Part shown: in pieces, positions 7,009 to 16,278 of the stretch
Numbering within the stretch: the first letter of the stretch is position 1
Layout: every line of letters starts with the position of its first letter
Source of the DNA: a virus
Length of the DNA: 64,000 nt
Reading direction: 5' to 3' (one strand)
Virus record (IMG/VR): IMGVR_UViG_3300032238_000599
Coordinates: 1-64,000 of that record
The notes under the pieces: model-generated
The model's database searches: none
The model's input: the letters and a program-made list of their open reading frames with translations, nothing else
What the model was told of the DNA's origin: nothing
Position numbers and translations under genes: made by a program

Positions 7009-8044
7009 ACTGCTCTTTTAACCAATCCCAATTATTGATTAGTTTTAATTTAGCAGGATTGCCTTTGTATTTCTCACCAAACTCTTTACCGGCGTTTGCA
7101 CCAGAAATAATGTATTCCCCGTACTTAGTATCTTTACCAATTGTTAGCCAAGTAACTAGTCTGTGATCAGTTTCTTCTTGTACTTGGCGATCAATTACAG
7201 CACTTGCTAATTTAGCACATTCCCTAAACGCGGCACGCCATGCACTAAATGGTCCGGTGGCAAAGTTATTATAATTGCTAACTTTTTCCATTATCTTAAT
7301 GTTAGCTCCTAGGCTAGTCGTGACGTCAACACTATTAGGGTCGGCATCTAATATCAAATGCCTTGGAAGCAGTTTGACTCCACCGTTGCCATATACTAAA
7401 TTGTTTACTTTATTCTTGCTGGGCCAAATATGTACTACATCAAAATCCCAACTAGGTACTTCGTAATCGAAATTAAAATCTTCCATAATTTCTGCATCAG
7501 CATCGACTACCCAGAAAAAATCTGTACTGCTGTCTAGTGCGGCTTGTAAGTGTGCATTAAAAATTCCTTTAACGTCTTTAACTCTACGTGCATAAGGATA
7601 TTTTTTTAACAATTCTTGGTAATTTTTTTCTGCTGTTTTTTCTTTGTAGCTTAAGAAAAATACATCATATATCTTTTTATAAAATAACCCAAAGTCTACA
7701 TCAAGTTTAACTTCATTAAAAAAGTTTTTTTCAAATTGATCATCTGTAAATACATGATTTTTTGGAATTAAGAATAAATTGTCGTAGCCAATTAGTTGAT
7801 GATGAACATAATTTACATCCCACTCAGGAACTGTAAATTTAAAAATGTTGTTGCTTATACCTATCTCTGCTGGTAAGAACCAAAACATAGAGGTATTAAT
7901 CTTTTTTAAAAGACGCTTAGTGTAAATTAAGTAGTTAAATGTTTCACCAACTTGTATAAAATGTGCAGTAGGATAAGTTTTCTTTAACCAATCTAATTTA
8001 TACTGAGGGAAATTTTTCTTGTAGTAAAAACCAATATCGTACAT
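6965..8044 (-). CDS. glycosyltransferase-like protein made of two repeated halves
   Basis: A 359-residue protein. Residues about 125-359 match the neighbour at 8044-8964: VFFLSYKEKTAEKNY, a VVDADAEI segment that could be the DXD metal/nucleotide-sugar motif, YGNGGVKLLPRH and PFSAWRAAFRE. The N-terminal half repeats the same plan in degenerate form: YDIGFYYKKNF, FWFLPAEIGI where the DXD should be, and VPEWDVNYVH matching VPSWDFDVVH. One half therefore looks catalytic and the other structural. It is the last gene of the leftward tail operon and abuts its paralogue with a 1-nt overlap. The likely role is sugar transfer to a virion or host surface component; the acceptor is unknown. The 3' end overlaps thyX. 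Confidence 0.6.
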   Translation of the reverse strand: MYDIGFYYKKNFPQYKLDWLKKTYPTAHFIQVGETFNYLIYTKRLLKKINTSMFWFLPAEIGISNNIFKFTVPEWDVNYVHHQLIGYDNLFLIPKNHVFTDDQFEKNFFNEVKLDVDFGLFYKKIYDVFFLSYKEKTAEKNYQELLKKYPYARRVKDVKGIFNAHLQAALDSSTDFFWVVDADAEIMEDFNFDYEVPSWDFDVVHIWPSKNKVNNLVYGNGGVKLLPRHLILDADPNSVDVTTSLGANIKIMEKVSNYNNFATGPFSAWRAAFRECAKLASAVIDRQVQEETDHRLVTWLTIGKDTKYGEYIISGANAGKEFGEKYKGNPAKLKLINNWDWLKEQFTQQSLKSSGISQQ

Positions 8045-8964
8045 TATTCTTTATCTATAATTTTAGAATTAAATCTAGTTTTATCAATGTGTACCATTTT
8101 AAAAAACTGACTAGCATTTTTATCAAGTACGCTAACTGGCAACTGTAATTGATCGTGTAAATCGGTACCTAGCTTTTCTGCTAGTGCCAATGCTTCTTCT
8201 TCAGTCTTAGGAGTATTATTTTCCCAAATTGTTTGTAAATGATCAAAATCACGAACGTTTACATAATCCCATGTAGTATCAAGATTAGTCATGTGACAGC
8301 CTTGTCTTGCGCCAAGTATTGCCCATATTCCATTTTTTACATCTGTTCCTACATTCATCCAGATTAATAATCTATTAAAATTTTTCCAATGTATTGAATT
8401 TTTAAAATTAGTAGGTGCAACTCTTACTCCGCGATCTAAACTCATCTTAACACCTTCGCGGAATCCTGCTCTCCATGCTTGGAACGGAGTAGCATTATTA
8501 TGAACATCGCTGAAACATCCGTTCATTTGAATGTATTCTGCATCCCAACAAAAATCTACCTGTGCGTTTGGATCATCAGCGGGTGCGTTTTCATGTGTTT
8601 TCATGTTAAGAACATATTCTTTTGGCCATAACTTTAAGCCGCCATTGCCATACATTAGTCCGTTGATAATGTTGTTACCTGCCCAACTAATAACACATTT
8701 GCTTAAATCTTTGTTCGATTCAAAATCTAATTCTTGATTAAAAAAATCTTCTCGTACAATGTTGTCAGCATCTACTGTGATGAATCTGTCAGTTTCACTT
8801 AGTCGAGCACAGGCTTTGTGTGCGCTGTCACTACCTTTTACACCATGTACACGTTTTGCCCAAGGTGCTTTATTACATAAGTCAGCATAATTTTTTTCTG
8901 CGTTTGGCTCATCATAACTTAGATAGATAATATCAAAATCAATTACTCTGAATTTCTGACTCAT
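8044..8964 (-). CDS. glycosyltransferase-like protein, paralogue of its downstream neighbour
   Basis: A 306-residue protein of the same family as 6965-8044. It has IIYLSYDEPNAEKNY near the N-terminus, a FITVDADNIV segment with a DXD-like motif near residue 77, YGNGGLKLWPKEY, and FQAWRAGFREGVKM. This pattern suggests a GT-A fold. The C-terminal about 100 residues (LLIWMNVGTDVKNGIW, ILGARQGCHM) resemble the paralogue's LVTWLTIGKDTKYGEY segment. The donor and acceptor sugars cannot be predicted. The gene overlaps its upstream neighbour by 26 nt. Confidence 0.6.
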   Translation of the reverse strand: MSQKFRVIDFDIIYLSYDEPNAEKNYADLCNKAPWAKRVHGVKGSDSAHKACARLSETDRFITVDADNIVREDFFNQELDFESNKDLSKCVISWAGNNIINGLMYGNGGLKLWPKEYVLNMKTHENAPADDPNAQVDFCWDAEYIQMNGCFSDVHNNATPFQAWRAGFREGVKMSLDRGVRVAPTNFKNSIHWKNFNRLLIWMNVGTDVKNGIWAILGARQGCHMTNLDTTWDYVNVRDFDHLQTIWENNTPKTEEEALALAEKLGTDLHDQLQLPVSVLDKNASQFFKMVHIDKTRFNSKIIDKE

Positions 8965-9586
8965 AAACTGTCCTTAAACTGTATTTTTTAAAAAATTGTA
9001 TGCTAGATAAATGTATTTTAGATGGCAAACTTTCAACGTCAAGTTGATGATCAATTGCAACTGAACCTTTTTCTACTAGCTCTTTTAAATCAACTGACAT
9101 TGTTCTGTATAAAAAGTTTTTATTTAATGATGAAGTTATAAAGAGTCCAATTCTATAATTAACTAAACGATATTGTTCTCTTGCGCCGTCATCTAAATTT
9201 AATTCAATAGTCCATCGACGATCTATTAAATTGTTTTTTATTTGTAGTATTGCATCGTCATGTTCTTTAACTTCAAGAATATTAACTAAAATAGTTGAGC
9301 TGATTCCGTAATCTAAAAATTTAGGAACAATCTCAAATTTATTTTGACTGGTAATTACAATTTTATAATTGTAAAATGTTTCTTTTGCTGTAAGAAATTT
9401 TTCAACTTCGTCATAGTTTACTTCAAAATAAGTGTTATATCTTGGATCTGGTTCGTTAGTAATTGATACAATATTTTTACTATCAAAATCAAAATATACA
9501 CGATAAGCATTTACACCGACTGATGGCAATGCATACTTTGCCATAATCTCCGGTGTCATATCGTTGATAATATAGTTAGTTGTCAT
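8939..9586 (-). CDS. unknown protein within the glycosyltransferase cluster (215 aa)
   Basis: No family recognised. The 215 residues are rich in Asn, Ile, Tyr and Asp and look globular, mostly beta, with no membrane segment. Notable parts are YRVYFDFDSKNIVSIT near the start and RLVNYRIGLFITSS near residue 150. It overlaps both neighbours (26 nt downstream, 11 nt upstream), so it is surely co-translated with the sugar-transfer genes. It may be an accessory or structural protein. Confidence 0.6.
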   Translation of the reverse strand: MTTNYIINDMTPEIMAKYALPSVGVNAYRVYFDFDSKNIVSITNEPDPRYNTYFEVNYDEVEKFLTAKETFYNYKIVITSQNKFEIVPKFLDYGISSTILVNILEVKEHDDAILQIKNNLIDRRWTIELNLDDGAREQYRLVNYRIGLFITSSLNKNFLYRTMSVDLKELVEKGSVAIDHQLDVESLPSKIHLSSIQFFKKYSLRTVYESEIQSN

Positions 9587-10409
9587 ACTTGTCTTCTAAA
9601 AACTTAATAACCTGTTCAGTTAAGAATTTATCTTCTGTGTAATGAAAAATGCCAGTCTGTTTAAATTGATTAATGTACAATTCTAAATCATCAGTGACAT
9701 AATAGTTAGATGTATCAACCCAACTAGAAGGAGCGGGTGACCAACCTTGTGCATTTGGTTTCATATGCACAAATGTAAAATCTATATTATCATTAGTTAC
9801 CCGACTTTCTAGGTCCAATAGTAACACAGAAATTGCCGCACTTACGTCCATGCTTACCCAGTTTTGATAAGAAAGAGGCGTAAATTTTCCATAGCAGGCT
9901 TGCCAATTATGTACTACAAACTCTAACATTTTATAAAAATTAAACGCTGTAGGAGTTTTCTTAAAGTAGTGCAATGCAAAGTATACACTTGGCAAGTTGT
10001 TTTCTATAAAAGTTTTTCGATTAGCTACATCGTTAATTTTTCTGCCTTTATAATCAATTACATTATTAGCAAAAAATAAATCGTATTCTTTTAATCTATC
10101 CCAAGTACCTGAAATATCTTTAAAAAATATCATGTCACTATCTAGTACAATAGTTTCATCATAGGGACTAGCGTGAATTAACTTCCAACGATTTTCAACT
10201 TTCCATTCGCTATCTGTAGATTCATCATTCCATGGAATTTCAATGATATTATCAAATACTAATTTGTATTTGTCTGGTACTACATCATTTGTTATAATGC
10301 TAACTGAATTATGTATTGATTGGCTTAATTTAATAGATAATGCTAAAGCATAAGCCTGTCTTACATATTCAGAACCTTGTGCAAAAATTAAAAATCCTTT
10401 ACTGCTCAT
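9576..10409 (-). CDS. GT8-like glycosyltransferase
   Basis: A 277-residue protein resembling family 8-type nucleotide-sugar transferases. It begins GFLIFAQGSEYVRQAYALA, the first beta-alpha unit of a GT-A fold, then SVSIITND, and carries ETIVLDSDMIFF with a DXD motif near residue 103. ALHYFKK and the later HMKP segment match expected positions after the DXD. It is paralogous to 10399-11241 and overlaps it by 11 nt. It may glycosylate fibre proteins encoded upstream in the same transcript, or a host surface molecule. No signal peptide or membrane segment is visible. Confidence 0.65.
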   Translation of the reverse strand: MSSKGFLIFAQGSEYVRQAYALALSIKLSQSIHNSVSIITNDVVPDKYKLVFDNIIEIPWNDESTDSEWKVENRWKLIHASPYDETIVLDSDMIFFKDISGTWDRLKEYDLFFANNVIDYKGRKINDVANRKTFIENNLPSVYFALHYFKKTPTAFNFYKMLEFVVHNWQACYGKFTPLSYQNWVSMDVSAAISVLLLDLESRVTNDNIDFTFVHMKPNAQGWSPAPSSWVDTSNYYVTDDLELYINQFKQTGIFHYTEDKFLTEQVIKFLEDKYDN

Positions 10410-11241
10410 CGATGCACCTTGATAAACTATATTTGTTCATTATGTGAACATCTAAATTGCGGACTTTCATTGCTGTATATTCTCCGTTGTATGATTGTTT
10501 TTCTAGCAAGAATGTTAATTCTGTATCGTTGCTGTTCAATAACAAATCTCTATCTAAAGTATAGTAGAGTTTTCCAGGTATCGGAGCAATAAAATCGGCA
10601 TCTAAACTGTTATTCATAATATGTATAGCCATGCTAAAAGCAAAATCATTTCTAAACATTGTGCTATCAATAGAATACAGCAGTCTGTAGTAATACCAGT
10701 TTTCTCTAATATGTTGTATAATCTTAAAAAATGCGCTAGTTTCTTCAGTCTTTTTAAAGTAAAAAACTGTAGCCCAATAAAATGGGATTGAATACTGATT
10801 TAGATACTTAAAGGCGCTAATATCTCGCCAATGTGCTAGATCATATGCATCTCGATATAACATTAAATCATGAGGACTCCCCCAAACTTTATTAATGTGA
10901 TCCGAAGACACAATATAATCTGCATCAATAACTAAAGTTTCGTCGTATGGCGTTAATTCAAAGCAATCACTTCTTGAAAAGTTTTTCCATAATAATACTT
11001 TAGAACTAATAGATCCATCATAAAATCTTTTGTTCTGGATCTTTTTAGTTTCGGTATCGATAACATGATCAAAAACTTTTGCTTTTTTGCCGTGTGTTTT
11101 AAACAAGTAATCTTTGTTATCCGTAACAAGACTTACTGGCACGTTGAGAAATTTTTGGACTCTCTCTGCTGTGAATATTGCTAACTTTGTATAATCAACG
11201 TCAGCATTATTTTGAGCGAAAATTAACACACCTCGCGTCAT
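10399..11241 (-). CDS. GT8-like glycosyltransferase (paralogue)
   Basis: A 280-residue protein starting GVLIFAQNNADVDYTKLAIF, clearly related to the product of 9576-10409. ETLVIDADYIV near residue 104 contains the DXD-type motif. A WATVFYFKK segment follows at the same place as ALHYFKK in the paralogue, and VHIMNKYS lies near the C-terminus. The pair probably arose by tandem duplication. The start overlaps the stop of the upstream 116-residue gene by 4 nt. Reaction type is inferred from fold; substrates are unknown. Confidence 0.65.
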   Translation of the reverse strand: MTRGVLIFAQNNADVDYTKLAIFTAERVQKFLNVPVSLVTDNKDYLFKTHGKKAKVFDHVIDTETKKIQNKRFYDGSISSKVLLWKNFSRSDCFELTPYDETLVIDADYIVSSDHINKVWGSPHDLMLYRDAYDLAHWRDISAFKYLNQYSIPFYWATVFYFKKTEETSAFFKIIQHIRENWYYYRLLYSIDSTMFRNDFAFSMAIHIMNNSLDADFIAPIPGKLYYTLDRDLLLNSNDTELTFLLEKQSYNGEYTAMKVRNLDVHIMNKYSLSRCIDEQ

Positions 11242-11588
11242 AAGTTAATTAAATCCTCAGCTTTACGTTTTGATTTAATCGCAGTATAAGTTGAGTGGTA
11301 TTCACTTGTTGCGCTATAGTATTGTGCTAAAATTTCTTTTTGGAATACTGTTAAATCGTCAATGCTCACCGGAACATCATTGTCATCAATTAACACAATA
11401 TTTTGTGTGTAATTAAGATCAATCATAGATTTTACAAATGCAATTAATTCTCTAGTAATAACAAAACTAGAACCTTTAACATAGTAAATTGAGTTTTGAC
11501 GAAATTCTTCAAGGGCCGCTCGACGTTGATTTGTGAGCGTGGCCATAAAATTAGCTGTCTGGAATGCTTTCTCTAACCGTTCATCCAT
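11238..11588 (-). CDS. small protein after the fibre genes, before the glycosyltransferases (116 aa)
   Basis: Unknown function. The 116 residues look largely helical (LEKAFQTANFMATLTNQRR at the start, VFQKEILAQYYSATSEYHS later) with a charged, lysine-rich end. Its position immediately after tail-fibre genes would suit a fibre-assembly chaperone, by analogy with small helpers such as T4 gp57A/gp38, but no similarity is evident. A GAGGAG ribosome-binding site precedes the ATG, and a TAAATATG late-promoter-like element lies at 11612-11619. Confidence 0.6.
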   Translation of the reverse strand: MDERLEKAFQTANFMATLTNQRRAALEEFRQNSIYYVKGSSFVITRELIAFVKSMIDLNYTQNIVLIDDNDVPVSIDDLTVFQKEILAQYYSATSEYHSTYTAIKSKRKAEDLINL

Positions 11589-11611
11589 GTGAACTCCTCA
11601 AGTAATATACA

Positions 11612-11619
11612 CATATTTA
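11612..11619 (-). promoter_or_regulatory. candidate late promoter (TAAATATG) for the glycosyltransferase cluster
   Basis: Reading leftwards, TAAATATG lies 24 bases before the ATG at 11588 in a 70-bp gap. It is a weaker version of the ATAAATA element found elsewhere. It could give the five downstream genes their own late transcription. Confidence 0.35.
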
Positions 11620-11658
11620 ACTGTGCAACTACCTGAGGGAAATATTTTTTATTTGAGA

Positions 11659-12570
11659 TTACAAGCCAGTTTGGCTTGCTGATGGACTTGCTACACTCAC
11701 ATTTGAACCAGATGGGCGGAACATTTGTAGCGAGCAACTTAGCGTACCGTATACGTTTTCGTCAACTTTAAAATCATATCCGTCTGCAATTTGATCGTCA
11801 CCTACGTCTAAGTCTTTATAGTAAACAGTAAAAATAACTTGACTTGCAGTACCGTTTGTTTTTGCATAAATTTCATACAAGTTTTCTGAGTACGAACCAC
11901 TTGGTGCAGTTTTCTGGAAGATTAATTGATCAGTAGTAGTTAAACTATAGAAGCCAATATTGTATGCACTTCCAAGATTTGATGTTGTAGTAGTAGTATA
12001 GTTCATAGTTACAACACCAGACTGGCTTAACATAGTAGTCCATGTAGAATCTTTTGAACTACTTACTGTTCCAGATCTACTTGAGGTAATTTGAAAATTG
12101 CCGCCTGCATTAAAAAAGTAACGGGCATGATTAGCATCTGAGAAACTAACTGTAATTTGATTTGAAAGAATGCCGTTCCATGGTCCTACGCTGTCACCGT
12201 TTCTCGATGATGCTATTAGTTCTGATGTAGACCCTTGTGAACCAGCTACTGTTAGTTTATTTGCAATTACAACATCGGAAAAATTGTTATATTCTACTTC
12301 AATTGAATTTGAAGCTACAGTTTCGCCGGCGTTAATTACAGTTAAATTACCGGATTCATCAGCACCAGTTTGGTGTTGACGAGCTCTTAACAAATCATTT
12401 CTTAGTGCAGTCCATTGACTTGCTCTAATAGGATCATTTACAGACACTTGGGCACTTGAAATAGTTTGTCCGTAGCCGCTAGTGCCTGAACCTACTCCTA
12501 ATATGCCATTGATTTTACTCTGAATACCATTGTAATCAGATGCTAAAATTAACGTACCTTGACCTGCCAT
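11659..12570 (-). CDS. virion structural / fibre-associated protein (303 aa)
   Basis: A 303-residue, Ser/Thr/Asn-rich, low-lysine protein typical of phage beta-structured virion parts. The N-terminus (GTLILASDYNGIQSKINGIL, then WTALRNDLLRARQHQTG) resembles a recurrent structural protein of cyanophages as I recall it. The C-terminal two thirds is beta-rich with many TTTTTS-like runs, ending SVASPSASQTGL. It sits between the fibre paralogues and the glycosyltransferases, so Ser/Thr-rich surface patches would be plausible glycosylation targets (inference). Confidence 0.65.
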   Translation of the reverse strand: MAGQGTLILASDYNGIQSKINGILGVGSGTSGYGQTISSAQVSVNDPIRASQWTALRNDLLRARQHQTGADESGNLTVINAGETVASNSIEVEYNNFSDVVIANKLTVAGSQGSTSELIASSRNGDSVGPWNGILSNQITVSFSDANHARYFFNAGGNFQITSSRSGTVSSSKDSTWTTMLSQSGVVTMNYTTTTTSNLGSAYNIGFYSLTTTDQLIFQKTAPSGSYSENLYEIYAKTNGTASQVIFTVYYKDLDVGDDQIADGYDFKVDENVYGTLSCSLQMFRPSGSNVSVASPSASQTGL

Positions 12571-12579
12571 AATAAATCC

Positions 12580-14148
12580 TTATAGAATAACTGCTTCGAC
12601 TAACTTAACACTTGTATCATCACTACTTTCTAAAGCAATAGCAAATACATCATTAGCATGTGGAACTGCGGCAACTGCTGTACCATCATTGGCCGCAACT
12701 AATCGTTGTCCTTTACGAACTGCTCCAACTACTTTTACTGGAACTCGACCTTTTAGGGCAATGTAAGTTCCACCTTCTAACTCGCTATTCATCATGTAAG
12801 CAGGCTTACCTGACACAGCACCTAGTGCTCTATCACCATATTTTGAAGCTGTTACTTCTTTTTCACCACCTACACTAACAACTGTACCAATTTCATAGTC
12901 AGCATCAGCTAGATATTTTTCTGCCAAGTCAGCATAGAATGATTGACTTGCAATACCTCGGAAGTGGTTAGCATATAAATCGCCAGTACCATCACGAACA
13001 GCAACAGTATTAATTGCAGATGTTACATCACCAAGTCGGTAATCAGCACCATCAAACAAAGTAGTTGCTTTAGTAGCAATACCATTAAAGCTAGTTGCAT
13101 ATACTGTAGCCCACTTAGCACTAGAAGAACCAAGATTGTTTACATTATTAGATGTTGCACCCGAACCTGTACCTCCAGGTAATACATCTTGTCCGCTAAT
13201 AGTTAATGGATACTTTGTTCCTGAGTTTTGTGTTCTAAATTCAATTGTACTACCAACGAAGTTTTCAACAATGGGTCTAGTTCCAGCTAAAATAGAAACT
13301 TTAAGCTGTGGAACATCTCCCATTTGCCAACCAACATCCTTAAATGTAATTAGCTCGTTGAACGTTCCGATTTGATCTTTTCTGACAAAATTATCTGATG
13401 GAATAATACTACCTTGAACTAGCAAAGCATCAGCTGTACTAGCAGTTCCCCAGAATTTAGTATCGTTATTTGTGTTATTTTTTACATAGGTACGTGAAAC
13501 AGAGTTTACAGTGATTAGCTCTTCAGTAGTATAAGCATGTGTTATACCTTTCTTAATCTTGCTAAATCCAGTAATTGTGTTGCCTGCGCCTGCACCAAGT
13601 GTAAATGCATCGGTAGAAATTACAAATGCCGTTGCACCATTAACTTTAGCTTCAATAATTGCATGGGTAGAAGGGGGAGCACCGTCATCAACAACAGTAC
13701 GGCTATACATTTCTGTTTGATTTTGTCCAGCGGCTTGCGGTCCAACAAGCACAAAGTCAGCAAGTGTTTGATCCCAAGCAAATAACTGTTTTGTAGTTGT
13801 ATTAAACCAAAAATCGCCAGTAGTTAAACCAGTAGGGGGATGGTCAACATCGGATACCTCAGCACCGCCAGTAGTGCGCCACTTACCTGTTAGAGAATCA
13901 CCATCGAAGAATTTTAACTTTTTAGTGCCGCTATCGAACCAAATTTGTCCGCTTAATGGCTTATTAGGCTGGGTAGTTCCAGCAAAATTTTCTAAAAGAT
14001 AGATAAAATTTTCGTTTTGAATTTCACCGTAACCGGCGTAGTTTTTACCAATAATTTTTAGACTGGTGCTTTGATCAATTGTTCCGTCAGCAACGACTAC
14101 CCCGTTACCTATCGGTGATCCATCATATCTAGTTATGCTATAAGGCAT
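12580..14148 (-). CDS. tail fibre paralogue 3 with pyocin/peptidase G2-like C-terminus
   Basis: A 522-residue fibre. Residues 1-140 carry the anchor module shared with the next two genes: LKIIGKNYAGYGEIQNENF, YLLENFA, GQIWFDSG and a second GDFWFNTTTKQLF copy. The middle has NNLGSSSAKWATVYATSF, a repeat motif of fibre shafts. The C-terminus (LAEKYLADADYEIGTVV, then GALGAVSGKPAYMMNSE-like sequence) resembles the end domain of many phage fibres, related to peptidase G2/intramolecular chaperone types. Such a domain may be autocleaved after trimerisation, which is not provable here. It is preceded by an exact TATAAATA late promoter. Confidence 0.75.
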   Translation of the reverse strand: MPYSITRYDGSPIGNGVVVADGTIDQSTSLKIIGKNYAGYGEIQNENFIYLLENFAGTTQPNKPLSGQIWFDSGTKKLKFFDGDSLTGKWRTTGGAEVSDVDHPPTGLTTGDFWFNTTTKQLFAWDQTLADFVLVGPQAAGQNQTEMYSRTVVDDGAPPSTHAIIEAKVNGATAFVISTDAFTLGAGAGNTITGFSKIKKGITHAYTTEELITVNSVSRTYVKNNTNNDTKFWGTASTADALLVQGSIIPSDNFVRKDQIGTFNELITFKDVGWQMGDVPQLKVSILAGTRPIVENFVGSTIEFRTQNSGTKYPLTISGQDVLPGGTGSGATSNNVNNLGSSSAKWATVYATSFNGIATKATTLFDGADYRLGDVTSAINTVAVRDGTGDLYANHFRGIASQSFYADLAEKYLADADYEIGTVVSVGGEKEVTASKYGDRALGAVSGKPAYMMNSELEGGTYIALKGRVPVKVVGAVRKGQRLVAANDGTAVAAVPHANDVFAIALESSDDTSVKLVEAVIL

Positions 14149-14170
14149 TCGTATAACCCCTTGTTCTTAA

Positions 14171-14178
14171 TATTTATA
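14171..14178 (-). promoter_or_regulatory. late promoter (TATAAATA) for fibre gene 12580-14148
   Basis: The reverse strand reads TATAAATA, identical to the T4 late -10 consensus, 22 bases before the ATG at 14148 in a 33-bp gap. It would let the last fibre gene be transcribed separately from the long baseplate/fibre transcript. Confidence 0.65.
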
Positions 14179-14181
14179 CTT

Positions 14182-16278
14182 TTATACGCTACTTGGCTGC
14201 GGGTACCCATTTTGTAACTGCCATACTCCCGAAGTAAGTATGTATACCCGTAGTGTTCTAGTTACTTTTACAGCACCATTTCCGGCATTAATTGGTGTAC
14301 CTGCGGCAATATTTTGTACTACAGACACGTTACTACCGTTCACAAAGCTAGTTGTATTCTTATCAACTTGTACTTGAGAGAAGCTAATATTTGGTGTTCC
14401 AGTATCTGACACAGTTAGCGTAATAGCACTATAAGTTACCACTGTAAATTCACCGTGTACACGACAAACAGTTCCGTCAAAATAATCACCAGCTGGATAA
14501 GTTTCTTGGACAAGCGAAACAATTTGTGGTTCAGTTAGTTGTCCACCAGTGCTATTATTAAGGCTAACAATTAATGCTAGTGGTCTAGTTTTAAGATTAT
14601 TTTCAAAGTAAGTCTTATTAACAGCATCTGTGCCTGCGCTAGGAGCGGCTAGATTAGAAATACGTCTATTGTTGATACTAACGGTGCTAGCGCCCGGTGG
14701 AGATAGTACAATATCACCGCTAGCTGAACTAATTGTTCCTGCATTAATACTTAAATCGCCAGCAGTTAAAGATGTTAATGCGCCCACAGTTGCTAACGAA
14801 GGAGCACTTGTAACTAATGGAATAGAAGTAGCTGTTAGTACATCCTGTCCATTAATTTTGTATGTTCTTCCTGAATCAATACTAATGCTTTCACTAGACG
14901 CCCAGTGTGTACTACCGCTGTTAATTGAGTAGTGCCAGGCAAAAGTTTTATCTGTTGTACCTTTAACTGTAAATCCGGCGCCATCTGCAGACACATCAGT
15001 TGGGCTAGCTGTGCTTGCTAGTTCAATATTTTTGTCATCTAGCTTAACTATTACAGAATTAATGTTTGTAGTAGTACCAAATACTGTTAAGTCGCCTTGA
15101 ACAATAGCAGATCCGTTAACTTCTAAAGTTGCCGATGGAGTATCTGTAAGAATACCTACTCGAGGATCTATAGATTTAGTAACAATACCTGCTACCGTTT
15201 GTCCGCCTGTTGCTGTAGAAGCATATGTAACTGTAGTTATTGTTGAATCAGTAACAGCATAAACACCGTTATAAGCATTGGGCTCAACCCCAAGTACAGT
15301 AATAGTGTCTCCAATATTAAAAGGCGGAACAAATTGTTGAGGGAAAGTAAGAGTTGCATACAATCCAGTACCGCTAGCACCAGTAGTGCTCAGTGTAAAT
15401 GTTCCAGGATTATAAATTGATACGCCTTTTAAACCAGCGTCTGTTTTAACTTTAAATTTAAATGATTGATCTGTGTTGTTAGCACGTATTTCAAAATTGT
15501 TTATATCAACCCTAACTTCATTGTTTTGTCCAGGACCAAGTATTAAAGGTCTTCCACTTTCAATTGTTAGTTCGCCTGAAATAGTATTATCAACATCAAC
15601 GTTAACAAAACTATCAGTAGTTTTTAAATTACCTTCGGCATCTTTTAAATAGGTAGCTACTTCAACTGGTGCATTAAATATTAATCCTGTTGTACTTCCA
15701 ATATTAAAACCTGCTTGAATGTCACCTGAGAATTGATTTGATGGTAGTTGATTAGGTAATGGCGTAAATGAATCTTTACTAAAAATACCTATAATTAATC
15801 CGCCAACATATAAAATAGCAACAACGTGTGATTTGTTTAAGACATCAATTAGTGTTGTGATGTTAAATCCAGAAGTTCCTTGAGTTTCAGTGTATTGCCT
15901 ACTTGCTTCAACCCAAACTCCTGCATTTCTAAAAAATAATAAATTTCGGCTTGTATCAACCCACAAATCTCCGTCGACTGCGCTAGTCGGTGCTGTACTT
16001 TGAACTAACGTGCCGCCGCTAACTTTAAACCCGTTGCCATCATAAACTTTTAAGCGTCCGTCGGAAGTGTCAAACCATAGCTGTCCAGTAATTGGATAGT
16101 TTGGTTGGCTTGCACTAGCAAAGTTTTCTAATAAATGAACAAAGTTTTCATTAAATGCTTCACCGTATGCTGAAGAATTTTTACCAATTAGTGTTAAATC
16201 AGTTGCCGATTGGTCCAATGTGCCGTCAACAACTTCAGTTAAAACACTACCGTCTGTTTTGTTTATAATATAGCTCAT
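14182..16278 (-). CDS. tail fibre paralogue 2
   Basis: A 698-residue fibre with the shared anchor module in residues 1-130 (LTLIGKNSSAYGEAFNENF, HLLENFA, GQLWFDTSDGRLKVYDG, then GDLWVDTSRNLLF). The central shaft includes a segment NGSAIVQGDLTVFGTTTNI, similar in design to the start of the structural protein at 60450. The C-terminus is a different beta-rich domain (LALIVSLNNSTGGQL, RVHGEFTVVTYSAITLTV) that may be the receptor-binding tip. The start overlaps the upstream fibre gene by 4 nt, so these two are translationally coupled. Confidence 0.75.
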   Translation of the reverse strand: MSYIINKTDGSVLTEVVDGTLDQSATDLTLIGKNSSAYGEAFNENFVHLLENFASASQPNYPITGQLWFDTSDGRLKVYDGNGFKVSGGTLVQSTAPTSAVDGDLWVDTSRNLLFFRNAGVWVEASRQYTETQGTSGFNITTLIDVLNKSHVVAILYVGGLIIGIFSKDSFTPLPNQLPSNQFSGDIQAGFNIGSTTGLIFNAPVEVATYLKDAEGNLKTTDSFVNVDVDNTISGELTIESGRPLILGPGQNNEVRVDINNFEIRANNTDQSFKFKVKTDAGLKGVSIYNPGTFTLSTTGASGTGLYATLTFPQQFVPPFNIGDTITVLGVEPNAYNGVYAVTDSTITTVTYASTATGGQTVAGIVTKSIDPRVGILTDTPSATLEVNGSAIVQGDLTVFGTTTNINSVIVKLDDKNIELASTASPTDVSADGAGFTVKGTTDKTFAWHYSINSGSTHWASSESISIDSGRTYKINGQDVLTATSIPLVTSAPSLATVGALTSLTAGDLSINAGTISSASGDIVLSPPGASTVSINNRRISNLAAPSAGTDAVNKTYFENNLKTRPLALIVSLNNSTGGQLTEPQIVSLVQETYPAGDYFDGTVCRVHGEFTVVTYSAITLTVSDTGTPNISFSQVQVDKNTTSFVNGSNVSVVQNIAAGTPINAGNGAVKVTRTLRVYILTSGVWQLQNGYPQPSSV

